Below are positions 43,598 through 51,954 of a stretch of DNA of 64,000 nt, in pieces. The stretch is taken from assembly GCA_022447205.1 (NCBI GenBank), contig JAKVBQ010000011.1, positions 1-64,000 of the forward strand, read 5' to 3'. Source of the DNA: Phycisphaerales bacterium (GTDB lineage Bacteria; Planctomycetota; Phycisphaerae; Phycisphaerales; SM1A02). The position numbers and the translations under genes are program-made. How positions within the stretch are numbered: the stretch's first letter is position 1; the number at the start of each line of letters is the position of its first letter. A model generated the notes under the pieces. The model saw nothing but the letters and a program-made list of their open reading frames with translations, ran no database searches and was not told where the DNA came from.

Positions 43598-43743
43598 GCA
43601 GTGACTCCGTGAGGCGGGTGATGGTTCCCTGACCGTCTTCCTGGGGCATTCTATCCATCAAGGGGAGGGAGTTGCACCCATCACATATCGGTCTTCTCGT
43701 GTTTCCGGGGGAGAAGTGGTCAGGATTCCGATTACCGGGCCGC

Positions 43744-43772
43744 TTGTCTACCGCTTCTGCGGGTCGTAGCAT
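43744..43772 (+). promoter_or_regulatory. Possible promoter of tRNA-Leu
   Basis: TTGTCT (43744-43749), a 17-base spacer and TAGCAT (43767-43772) place the transcription start about five bases before the tRNA 5' end. Each hexamer matches consensus at four of six positions. Confidence 0.45.
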
Positions 43773-43783
43773 CCCGGAAGTCC

Positions 43784-43868
43784 GCGGGCGTGGCGGAATT
43801 GGTAGACGCGCGGGATTTAGGTTCCCGTGGGGGCCAACCCCGTGCAGGTTCAAGTCCTGTCGCCCGCA
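43784..43868 (+). tRNA. tRNA-Leu (anticodon TAG)
   Basis: An 85-base cloverleaf with acceptor pairs GCGGGCG/CGCCCGC, discriminator A at 43868, anticodon stem CGGGA/TCCCG around loop TTTAGGT (anticodon TAG), a long variable arm (type II tRNA, as expected for Leu), and TTCAAGT T loop. CCA is not encoded. Confidence 0.95.
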
Positions 43869-43894
43869 ATCTTCCACCCGGTCGATCAGCCGGG

Positions 43895-45334
43895 ATGTTG
43901 GAGCATGTCGTGGATCCAGATGCAGCATCACAAGCCTCCGCCGGTCCATCTCCGTCAGGAGTCGGGCCCTCCGCATGGAGCCCGGAGTCCTGGAGGGATC
44001 GCCCCGCGCTGCAGCAGCCCCGATACGAGGATCCCGAGGAGGTCCGTTCGGTCGTCGCACAGCTCAAGGCGCTGCCGCCCCTGGTCACCAGCTGGGAGAT
44101 CGAATCCCTGAGGGGGCAGCTTGCGGAAGCGGCTCGCGGCAATCGGTTCCTCCTCCAGGGTGGTGACTGTGCGGAGCGGTTCGACGAATGCACGCCCGAT
44201 CGCATCACCTCGAAGCTGAAGATCCTGCTCCAGATGAGTCTGGTCCTCGTGCATGGTGGTGGCCGTCGAGTGATCCGGGTGGGGCGGTTCGCCGGACAAT
44301 ACGCGAAGCCCCGTTCAGCGGACATGGAGACGCGGGACGGTGTCGAGCTTCCTTCCTATCGAGGCGACAACGTCAACCTGTCGAGCTTCGATGCGGAGGC
44401 CCGACGACCCGATCCGGCGAGGCTCATTCGAGGGCACACCTGTTCGGCGATGTCACTGAACTTCATCAGGGCGCTCATCGACGGCGGGTTCGCCGACCTG
44501 CACCACCCCGAGTACTGGGATCTCGGCTTCGTCGAGCATTCCCCGCTTCGTGCCGAGTACGAACGCATGGCGGAATCGATCGGCGAGTCCCTTCGGTTCA
44601 TGGAATCGGTCGCCGACGCGACGGTCGGGCAGATCAATCGAGTCGATTTCTTCACGAGCCACGAGGCGCTCGTCCTGCTCTACGAATCCGCGATGACCCG
44701 CTCCGTGCCGCATCGTGAGGGATACTGGAACCTCTCGACGCACATGCCCTGGGTCGGCGTGCGGACCGGTGATCCCGATGGTGCACACGTGGAATACCTG
44801 CGGGGGATCCGCAACCCCATCGGTGTGAAGGTCGGTCCCTCGACCGACACGCAATCACTGCTCAAGGTGCTCGACCTGCTCGATCCCGACGACGAGCCCG
44901 GTCGCATCAATCTCATCCACCGGTTCGGGGCGCACGAGATCGGACGCGGCCTGCGGCCGGTCCTCGAGGCGGTCAAGGCGACTGGGCGGACTGTTCTGTT
45001 CTGCTGCGACCCGATGCACGGCAACACGGAGACCGTCGTCCCCGGATCCGGTCCCTGGGAGGGGATGAAGGTCAAGACACGGAAGTTCGCCCACATCCTC
45101 GCCGAGCTCGAACAGGCGATCGAGATTCACGAGCGGGTGGGCACCCTGCTTGGTGGCGTTCATTTCGAGCTGACGGGTGATGACGTGACCGAATGCACCG
45201 GGGGCGCCCGCGGCCTCACCGACGAGGATCTCGCCCGTTCCTACCGCACCCATGTCGACCCGCGCCTCAACTACGAGCAGGCCCTCGAGATGGCGATGTT
45301 GATCGCCAAACGCATGGGTCGCGGTCCTCGATAG
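43895..45334 (+). CDS. aroG: Class II 3-deoxy-7-phosphoheptulonate (DAHP) synthase
   Basis: A 479-residue plant/actinobacterial-type (class II) DAHP synthase, the first step of the shikimate pathway, joining phosphoenolpyruvate and erythrose 4-phosphate. Blocks: FLLQGGDCAERF with the metal Cys, RVGRFAGQYAKPRS, GYWNLSTHMPWVG, GIRNPIGVKVGPS, CDPMHGNTE with the metal His, and HVDPRLNYEQALEMA. The open frame begins inside the tRNA, so ATG 43895, 26 bases after the tRNA, is the first plausible start. The spacing implies that tRNA-Leu and this gene may share one transcript. Class II enzymes are usually inhibited by aromatic amino acids; that cannot be judged here. Confidence 0.94.
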   Translation: MLEHVVDPDAASQASAGPSPSGVGPSAWSPESWRDRPALQQPRYEDPEEVRSVVAQLKALPPLVTSWEIESLRGQLAEAARGNRFLLQGGDCAERFDECTPDRITSKLKILLQMSLVLVHGGGRRVIRVGRFAGQYAKPRSADMETRDGVELPSYRGDNVNLSSFDAEARRPDPARLIRGHTCSAMSLNFIRALIDGGFADLHHPEYWDLGFVEHSPLRAEYERMAESIGESLRFMESVADATVGQINRVDFFTSHEALVLLYESAMTRSVPHREGYWNLSTHMPWVGVRTGDPDGAHVEYLRGIRNPIGVKVGPSTDTQSLLKVLDLLDPDDEPGRINLIHRFGAHEIGRGLRPVLEAVKATGRTVLFCCDPMHGNTETVVPGSGPWEGMKVKTRKFAHILAELEQAIEIHERVGTLLGGVHFELTGDDVTECTGGARGLTDEDLARSYRTHVDPRLNYEQALEMAMLIAKRMGRGPR

Positions 45335-45413
45335 GCCCCTTCCGGGCGTTGTGGCCGGATTCACCAGCATCGGGGACCACGTCAGGGATCGTGACGGGTA
45401 CACTTCCGCTCCC

Positions 45414-46772
45414 ATGACCACTCAAAGACGTCGTGTCGTCATCACCGGGCTGGGGCCCATCTGCACCTTCGGCATCGGCATCAAGCCGATGTGGGAAGGC
45501 ATGGTCGCCGGCGCGAGCGGCATCCGACCCATCGAGAGCTACGACGCATCGGCGTTCGACTGCCCGCTGGCGGCGCAGCTTGCCGCTGACGATTTCGATG
45601 TCCGCAAGCTGGTGCCGAAGACGTATCGGAAGGCGACCAAGGTCATGGCGAGGGACATCGCCCTTGCAGTCGGTGGTGCGGCGATGGCGGTCGAGGATGC
45701 CGGATTGGTCACGCGAGCGACCGACCCTGACGGCGAGCCCACGATCCCGCCTTCCCGGACCGGATGCCACATCGGTGCGGGCCTGATCGCCGCGGACGTG
45801 AACGAGCTCTCCCTGGCGGTCTCGACCAGCGTCGACGAGGACGGCGAATTCGACCTCTCGAAGTGGGGCGATTCCGGCATGGGCAACCTGACTCCGCTGT
45901 GGCTCCTCAAGTACCTGCCGAACATGCTCGCCTGCCACGTCACGATCATCCATGACTGCCAGGGTCCGTCGAACACCATCACCTGTGCGGAAGCCTCGAG
46001 CGGCCTCAGCATCGGTGAGTCGATGCGTGTGATCTCTCGCGGTCATGCCGACGTCTGCCTGAGCGGTGGTGCCGAATGCAAGCTCGACCCGATGGGCGTG
46101 CTTCGTCAGCAGTTCGCAGGACGCCTTGCAACGGTTCGTGACGGGGACGACCCGACTCGCGTGGTTCGTCCCTTCATGGAGGATGCCGGCGGAAGCGTGC
46201 TGGGTGAAGGTGGGGGGATCCTGGTCCTCGAAGCACTCGAAAGCGCACGTTCAAGAGGTGTCGCCCCCATCGCCGAGATCGCCGGATTCGGCGCTTCGCA
46301 GGCGGCGTGTCCGGACACGGTGGGACTCGTCTATGCCGATGACGACCGGTCGGTCCAGGCCGCGATCACGTGTGCACTCGCTTCCGCCGACTGTTCGCCG
46401 GAGGACATCGACGCGATCCTTCCTCTCGGCTCGGGCATACCTGTCAGGGATGCCATCGACCGACGGGCGATCCAGGATGTCTTCGGTGATCGTGCGTCCG
46501 AGCTGCCCCTCATCACCTGCGTGCCCAACATCGGGTTGTGCGGTGCCGGATCGGGTGCACTGGCCACGGCGCTCGCCGCCGAGTGCCTTCGCCGCCAGAT
46601 GCTGCCGGCCCGGATCGGTGAAGAGGGCGCGGAGACACCCGGGCTCGACGCAGGTCCGATCGAGGCGAGATCCGCCGAGCTCCGCTCGATCCTCGTCTTC
46701 ACCACCAGCATGGGCGGACAGAACACCGCTCTCGTGCTTCGCCGTTTCGATGAAGAGGAGGTGGATGGATGA
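45414..46772 (+). CDS. Ketosynthase-fold protein lacking the catalytic residues (chain-length-factor-like)
   Basis: A 452-residue thiolase-fold protein of the beta-ketoacyl synthase family (VVITGLGPICTFG at the start, GGQNTALVLRRF at the end). The nucleophile position within GPSNTITCAEASSG aligns with Glu193 in place of the FabF Cys (a Cys is present two residues earlier), the HGTGT histidine is lost (LPLGSGIPV instead) and the KSxxGH histidine is lost (VPNIGLCGAG instead). Such changes define chain-length factors (KS-beta), which dimerise with an active ketosynthase. The next gene encodes an intact ketosynthase and overlaps by four bases. TACACT lies nine bases before the ATG. Condensation activity on its own is unlikely. 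Confidence 0.85.
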   Translation: MTTQRRRVVITGLGPICTFGIGIKPMWEGMVAGASGIRPIESYDASAFDCPLAAQLAADDFDVRKLVPKTYRKATKVMARDIALAVGGAAMAVEDAGLVTRATDPDGEPTIPPSRTGCHIGAGLIAADVNELSLAVSTSVDEDGEFDLSKWGDSGMGNLTPLWLLKYLPNMLACHVTIIHDCQGPSNTITCAEASSGLSIGESMRVISRGHADVCLSGGAECKLDPMGVLRQQFAGRLATVRDGDDPTRVVRPFMEDAGGSVLGEGGGILVLEALESARSRGVAPIAEIAGFGASQAACPDTVGLVYADDDRSVQAAITCALASADCSPEDIDAILPLGSGIPVRDAIDRRAIQDVFGDRASELPLITCVPNIGLCGAGSGALATALAAECLRRQMLPARIGEEGAETPGLDAGPIEARSAELRSILVFTTSMGGQNTALVLRRFDEEEVDG

Positions 46773-48091
46773 GCGAATCCCCTCGCGTGGTGCTGACGGG
46801 AATCGGCTGGGTCACCCCACTGGGGTGCGACATCGATTCGGTCTGGAAGAAGCTGGTCTCCGGAGCCTCCGGCATGGCTCCGATCACCCGGTTCGATGCC
46901 AGGACGTTTCCCACCTCCTTCGCCGCTGAGGTCAAGGACTACGACGTCGCCGAGTACCTGCGTGATCCGAGCCTTCACCAACATGCCGGATTGAACTCGC
47001 AGTTCGCGCTCGGTGCGGCGTCCCAGGCCTGGAGACGGGCCGGCCTCGACCGCTTCGAACAGCTCGATCGTTCACGTGTCGGTCTCTACCTCGGCGCCGG
47101 TGAAGGCGTCCTCGACACCGAGAACTACATGCGTGCGAATCTCCGTGGCTGGGATCCCGAGGCGCGTTGCATCGACGGCGTTCGATGGGCTGAAAACGCA
47201 CTCGAGTGCATGCACGCCCAGAAGGAGATCGAGCAGGAGCCGAACATGCCCCTCGCTCACCTCGCGCGGGAGTTCGAGGTCAACGGACCTGCCTACAACT
47301 GCCTGACCGCGTGTGCGGCGAGCACCCAGGCGATCGGCGAGGCCTTCGACATCATTCGTCGGGGCGAGGCGGACGTGATGATCTCGGGTGGCGCCCACAC
47401 CATGATCCATCCCCTCGGCGTGACCGGATTCAATCGACTGACTGCGCTCAGCACGCACAAGGGTGATCCTGCGGAGGCTTCGAGACCCTTTGATCGCACT
47501 CGAGACGGTTTCGTCATGGGTGAGGGTTCGGGGATCGTCGTCATCGAGTCACTCGAACATGCGGCAGCGCGCGGGGCGACCCCGCTCGCCGAGATCATCG
47601 GGTACGGGTCGAGTTGCGATGCCTTTCGCATCACCGACATCCAGCCTGACGGACGTGGTGCGGCCGCGGCGATGGAGATGGCGCTCGACCAGGCTGGCAT
47701 CGATCCCGGGAGGCTCGCGGAGAACGGTCGTCCTCCGATCGACTACATCTCCGCGCACGGCACGGGGACCCAGGAGAACGACTCGATCGAGACGCGTGCC
47801 GTGAGGCGTGTCTTCGGCGACCTGGCACCAAGCATTCCGATGAGCTCGATCAAGAGCATGATGGGACACCTGATCGCCGCGGCTGGCGCCGTCGAGTTGA
47901 TCACCTGTGTGATGGCCATCCAGCAGGGTGAACTCCCACCCACGCGAAACCTGCACCATCCCGACCCCGAACTCGATCTCGACTACGTTCCGAACGAGTC
48001 GCGCAAGGCCCCGGTGGACACCTGCCTCTCGAACAACTTCGGATTCGGCGGGCAGAACGACACCCTGATCGTCACGAGGTTCAAGGGGTGA
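46769..48091 (+). CDS. Beta-ketoacyl-ACP synthase II-type ketosynthase
   Basis: A 440-residue FabF/KS-alpha-type enzyme that condenses acyl groups with malonyl-ACP. The catalytic triad is complete: Cys182 in CLTACAAST, His330 in SAHGTGTQEND and His367 in KSMMGHLIAAAGAVE. The end NNFGFGGQNDTLIV is also typical. It overlaps its CLF-like partner by ATGA and the next gene by GTGA. Order here is CLF-like first and KS second, the reverse of most aromatic polyketide clusters. No acyl carrier protein, ketoreductase or acyltransferase is adjacent, so it is more likely a special fatty-acid condensing pair than a full polyketide cluster. Confidence 0.92.
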   Translation: MSESPRVVLTGIGWVTPLGCDIDSVWKKLVSGASGMAPITRFDARTFPTSFAAEVKDYDVAEYLRDPSLHQHAGLNSQFALGAASQAWRRAGLDRFEQLDRSRVGLYLGAGEGVLDTENYMRANLRGWDPEARCIDGVRWAENALECMHAQKEIEQEPNMPLAHLAREFEVNGPAYNCLTACAASTQAIGEAFDIIRRGEADVMISGGAHTMIHPLGVTGFNRLTALSTHKGDPAEASRPFDRTRDGFVMGEGSGIVVIESLEHAAARGATPLAEIIGYGSSCDAFRITDIQPDGRGAAAAMEMALDQAGIDPGRLAENGRPPIDYISAHGTGTQENDSIETRAVRRVFGDLAPSIPMSSIKSMMGHLIAAAGAVELITCVMAIQQGELPPTRNLHHPDPELDLDYVPNESRKAPVDTCLSNNFGFGGQNDTLIVTRFKG

Positions 48092-48786
48092 GCGAGGATC
48101 AGGCAGGGAACGATCGTCGCGGGTGTCGATCGACGTTCCTCATCGGTGCGATCCTGGCCTGCCTGCTTCTGGTCACGGGATTCGTCCTCACGTTGTTCCA
48201 ACCCGACGGGCATCTGCCTCCCTCCGCATCCGATCCGGTCGTCGTCGATCGTTCCAACATCTTCGAGCAGGAGTTCGCCTCGGCATGCTCACGCGTTCGT
48301 GAGGACGAGTCACCCTGGGCGATCCGGTTGCGTGAGGAGGACCTGAACGCCTGGCTCTGGGTCCGCCTGCCCGCGTGGGTCGCGCACCTCGGGGGGACCG
48401 ATGCCTACGGCACGACTCCGATGTTCCAGGCTCGTGTCGAGCCTGGTCGCGTGGTCATCACCACCGATACCGTCGCGATCGCCTTTCGATCGGAACTCGT
48501 GGATGGGGATCTCCGGATCATGCCCGCCACTGGCAGTTCGATGGGACGACTCCCCGTTCCCTCGCGAATGGTCGAACTGCTCATGGGATCGATCGAGCTG
48601 CCGACGATCGGCGACGTGCTGCTCCCCGGGGGTGACGGCGCGACCTACGGACTCGAGGATGGTGAGCTGGTCGTGCCCGCTCGTCATCGGCTCGGTGACG
48701 ATCGAGTGGTCGAGCTCCTTGAAGTCCAGATTGATGAGGGCGAAGTCGTTCTCGTGATGCGGACCCTGCCACCCCCGTCGGGGTGA
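48088..48786 (+). CDS. Membrane-anchored protein coupled to the ketosynthase pair
   Basis: A 232-residue protein with one N-terminal membrane helix (STFLIGAILACLLLVTGFVLTLF) and an extracytoplasmic domain of about 190 residues, rich in beta strands (FQARVEPGRVVITTDTVAIAF, VVELLEVQIDEGEVVLVMR). I recognise no family; the pattern of amphipathic strands could suit lipid binding, but this is speculation. Its GTG start overlaps the ketosynthase stop (GTGA), so all three genes should be made together, and the protein probably serves the same lipid or polyketide product. Confidence 0.65.
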   Translation: MSEDQAGNDRRGCRSTFLIGAILACLLLVTGFVLTLFQPDGHLPPSASDPVVVDRSNIFEQEFASACSRVREDESPWAIRLREEDLNAWLWVRLPAWVAHLGGTDAYGTTPMFQARVEPGRVVITTDTVAIAFRSELVDGDLRIMPATGSSMGRLPVPSRMVELLMGSIELPTIGDVLLPGGDGATYGLEDGELVVPARHRLGDDRVVELLEVQIDEGEVVLVMRTLPPPSG

Positions 48787-48876
48787 ACAAGCCGCTTCGG
48801 TCACCGGTCGTTGAAATCGAAAACCACCGTTTCGGTTCAAACTTCTTGACCGGATCCGACCCCGTCAGCCATGCAC

Positions 48877-48975
48877 AAAAAAAAGATCGGGCCAGCCCCC
48901 ACTGCCGGCCCGATCGAGGTTCGGTCTCCACCGGTTGTTATCAACCAGGAGCCCGACACGAGTGCTGTCCCCGTC
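48877..48975 (-). ncRNA. Candidate orphan small RNA, about 100 nt
   Basis: On the minus strand a promoter-like pair (see 48982-49009) is followed about 100 bases later by a strong intrinsic terminator: a 9-bp stem (48885-48893 with 48907-48915) and eight T residues (A tract 48877-48884). Both flanking protein genes are on the plus strand, so this terminator serves neither. Between them the RNA can form a GGTTG/CAACC hairpin with an ATAA loop inside a CTCC/GGAG stem. It does not carry the conserved core of SRP RNA, 6S RNA, RNase P or tmRNA as far as I can see. The 5' end is inferred from the promoter position. Confidence 0.55.
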
Positions 48976-48981
48976 AACTGA

Positions 48982-49009
48982 ACTCTACCAGAGGGGTACC
49001 CCCTCGCAA
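48982..49009 (-). promoter_or_regulatory. Promoter-like element for the candidate small RNA
   Basis: On the minus strand TTGCGA (49004-49009), a 16-base spacer and TAGAGT (48982-48987). Four of six positions match in each hexamer. The spacer contains a GGGGTACCCC palindrome that could be a regulator site. Confidence 0.45.
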
Positions 49010-49098
49010 GTACTTCTTCCTTTTTCTAGGACGAGAACACCGGATTGAAGTCAGGAAACGGGCTTGGCGCAGTCTTCACGTGTGTACCCTGAGCGGCA

Positions 49099-51954
49099 AT
49101 GACGTCGAGTTCGAGGTCTCAATTGCAAACGTTCGTTGTTGTTTCGATGGTAGGCTGGGAAGACTCACCTGCGTGCACAGGTGCCCGTCGCCTCATGGAA
49201 CTCGCACGGGATGGCAACCTTGCCCGGACTGCAGTCCTCGTGCCGGGACGACGCGCTGGTCGGCTGCTGCATCGCGAGCTCCTTCGTGATGGTCCCACCT
49301 TCCTCGAGCCTCCGACCATCCTCACCCCGACCGGTCTCGTCGAATCCTTCATGGCACCGGTCGACGACCTGCTGCCCGCTACCGACATCTTCGCGGAGCT
49401 GGTCTGGCGAGAGGCACTGGCCACGCTCGATGCCGAATCGGAACAGTTGTTTCCCGGCATGCCTCGGCCGCGAGATGTGCGTGAGTCACTCTCACGTGCG
49501 AAGGCGCTCCGCAAGGTCTGCGATGACCTCGACTCGATCGGCCTGACGCCCGCCGAAGTCGGGTCACGACCGGAGGTCCTCGATGGACGCGATCGGTGGA
49601 ACGCGCTCGACACGGTTCGTGACGATGTCCATCGTCGCCTTGCCGAAGTCGGACGAATCGAATCCACCCTCATGCGTTCCCGGATGTTGTCCGCCGGAGT
49701 CATCAAGGAAGGTGCGCCGGATCGCCTGCTCGTCCTGGCGGTCAGTGATCCCGGGCCCCTGGCCTGCGCGACCATCGATGTGCTCGGTGATCGATGCGAA
49801 CTCCTGATCGATGCCCCCGAGTCGGAGGCGCACGCCTTCGATCGTTGGGGGAGGCCTCTTCCCGAAGCGTGGAACGAACGTCCATCCGTGGTGAACCCCG
49901 AGGAGATCGAACTCGTTGATCGTCCCATCGAGGCCGCGGAGCAGGTGCTCGAGGATCTTGCGGACCTGCACCGGACGGGAGGGCCGTTGGTTCCGGGTCG
50001 AGTGGTGGTCGGGGTGTGTGATGAATCGATCAACCCCGTCCTCGAGCGCGCCGGTCGTCGAGCCGGCGTGCCGTTGCGGGTCCCGGTCGGTCGCAGTTCG
50101 GTGCGAGGTGAGCTCGGTTCGCTCCTTGCGGCCCTTCGGGAGCACCTCATGAACCCGGGCATCGAGAGTTTCGCGATGCTCCTTCGCGAGCCCGTGATCG
50201 AATCCTTGCTGACTGCGGAGATTGCAGGTGACGATCATGCGGAATCGGAAGACATGGACGATCTCGTCGGCCTGCTCGATCGCTGGCGTTCGGATCGGAT
50301 CGGTGGGGGGCTCGATGATCTGCGTGCCGGACGCTCCGGGCCCAGCAGGAAGATCCCCGTCGGCATCCTGCGCAAGGCCCTGGTCGCGCTTGAGTCCTTG
50401 CTCGAGCCGCTGGTCACTGCCGGAAGTCACGAATCAGCCGCCGACTCGCTTCGCGAACTCGTCCGCCTCTGTTTCGCCTCCCGAACCGAGGGTGACGACC
50501 TGCGCGAGGACCTCCTCGTCATGTCCGCGGTGCTCGATGAACTGCTCGACCTGCCACCGGCTCATGACCCTGATTCGATTCCATCGGTCCTTCTCGAGCT
50601 GCTGCTCGGGCGAATGGCTCGGCACCACCTCACGCCGGAAGCGGATGTCGGGGCGATCGAGCTGCTCGGCTGGCTCGAACTTCGCCATGAGCCGTCCACC
50701 GACCTGGTCCTCGTCGGACTCAACGAGTCCGGAGAACTTTCCGGTAGGCACTCGGATGGCTGGCTCCCGGATTCACTTCGTGCCGAACTGGGACTTGCCT
50801 GCCAGGCGAGTCGCATGGCGCGTGACGTGCATGCGATGCACGTTCTCCGTGCTCGCAACCGAAGCCTTCGGGCGCTTGTCCTGAAGCATGACGCGGGCGG
50901 GGATCCGCTGTCGCCGAGTCACCTCGTTCTTGCGGAGCGGGGGACCGAACTGGCTCGCAGGGTCGTCGACATCTTCGAGGGAACACCTCGCATCACGAAG
51001 CCGGGCATGCTTGCCGGGACACCCGCACCTGCCGAAAGGAAGGGGTTTCCGCCGCCGCAACCCGAGGGTGCTCGAGAGATCACCTCGCTCAGCGTCACTG
51101 ACTTCGCCTCATGGCTTCGCTCGCCGCACGAGCACTGGTTGCAGCGGATGGAAGGACTGGATGACCAGGATCCGTCCGCTCTCGAACTCGATGCCCGCCG
51201 GTTCGGCATACTCGCACATGATGTCGTCGAGATCCTCGAGGAGTCGTCGATCCGCACCTCGAGCGAACCACTCAAGATCGAACGAGCCCTGCTGGCCCGG
51301 CTCGATGAACTCGTCAGGGAACGTCATGGTCGCAGGCCGCCACCCGCCGTGATCTTCCAGCGACGAACCCTCGAGGCTCGGTTGAAGGCCTTCGCCCATG
51401 TCCAGGCGGAACTGGTCGAGGCCGGGTGGGAGATCGAGACCGTCGAGGGTTCTCTCAAGGAGCCGCTCGACATTCCGGGTCAGGAGCCGGTCACGATCCA
51501 CGGCCGCATCGATCGCATCGATCGGCATCCCGATGGTCGGATCCGCGTGCTCGACTACAAGACTTCCGACAAGCCCGTCGAACTCTCGAAGAAGCGGAAG
51601 AAGGACGGAACTTGGACCGACCTTCAGCTCCCGCTCTACGATCATCTCCTGCGTCTCAAGCGGAACATGCCAGACGCCAGGATCGAACTCGGGTACATCT
51701 CGCTGCCCACCGATCCTGCAGGTGTCGGTGTCGAGGTCGGCCTCAAGTGGACGCCGGAGATGCTTGCCGAGGGTGTGGATCAGGCACGAGCCATCGTCAA
51801 GGCGATGCGAAGCGGGGATTTCTCGTCGCAGACACCCGCCCGATCCACCGCCCCCTGGCGAGGCAGGCCCAGGCCCATCGACCGCATCCTGCGCACCGGC
51901 GCACTCGATGTCTCGGCATCCGGTGACGATTCCGAGGAAGGGGGGGAGTCATGA
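49099..51954 (+). CDS. AddB/RecB-like protein with PD-(D/E)XK nuclease domain
   Basis: A 951-residue protein resembling AddB, the non-motor subunit of AddAB-type DNA end resection. The N-terminal 600 residues are a degenerate helicase-like region (AVLVPGRRAGRLLHREL; DLVLVGLNESGEL), and the C-terminus is a RecB-family nuclease with HGRIDRIDRHPDGRIRVLDYKTSD giving Asp and Asp-x-Lys catalytic residues, then LQLPLYDHLL. The segment where AddB proteins usually carry the first iron-sulfur cysteine reads SVTDFASWLRSPHEHWL, without Cys, so the FeS staple seems absent. TACCCT ends eight bases before the ATG. The next gene (AddA-like) overlaps by ATGA. Confidence 0.82.
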   Translation: MTSSSRSQLQTFVVVSMVGWEDSPACTGARRLMELARDGNLARTAVLVPGRRAGRLLHRELLRDGPTFLEPPTILTPTGLVESFMAPVDDLLPATDIFAELVWREALATLDAESEQLFPGMPRPRDVRESLSRAKALRKVCDDLDSIGLTPAEVGSRPEVLDGRDRWNALDTVRDDVHRRLAEVGRIESTLMRSRMLSAGVIKEGAPDRLLVLAVSDPGPLACATIDVLGDRCELLIDAPESEAHAFDRWGRPLPEAWNERPSVVNPEEIELVDRPIEAAEQVLEDLADLHRTGGPLVPGRVVVGVCDESINPVLERAGRRAGVPLRVPVGRSSVRGELGSLLAALREHLMNPGIESFAMLLREPVIESLLTAEIAGDDHAESEDMDDLVGLLDRWRSDRIGGGLDDLRAGRSGPSRKIPVGILRKALVALESLLEPLVTAGSHESAADSLRELVRLCFASRTEGDDLREDLLVMSAVLDELLDLPPAHDPDSIPSVLLELLLGRMARHHLTPEADVGAIELLGWLELRHEPSTDLVLVGLNESGELSGRHSDGWLPDSLRAELGLACQASRMARDVHAMHVLRARNRSLRALVLKHDAGGDPLSPSHLVLAERGTELARRVVDIFEGTPRITKPGMLAGTPAPAERKGFPPPQPEGAREITSLSVTDFASWLRSPHEHWLQRMEGLDDQDPSALELDARRFGILAHDVVEILEESSIRTSSEPLKIERALLARLDELVRERHGRRPPPAVIFQRRTLEARLKAFAHVQAELVEAGWEIETVEGSLKEPLDIPGQEPVTIHGRIDRIDRHPDGRIRVLDYKTSDKPVELSKKRKKDGTWTDLQLPLYDHLLRLKRNMPDARIELGYISLPTDPAGVGVEVGLKWTPEMLAEGVDQARAIVKAMRSGDFSSQTPARSTAPWRGRPRPIDRILRTGALDVSASGDDSEEGGES

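Noticed and set aside
43790-43894. N-terminal extension of the DAHP synthase frame into tRNA-Leu
   Set aside because: The first 26 codons would be tRNA sequence; the protein family starts after ATG 43895.
48581-48931. Minus-strand open frame across the 48.9-kb terminator
   Set aside because: It would be translated through the terminator stem and antisense to the membrane-anchored protein gene; the RNA interpretation explains the promoter and terminator better.
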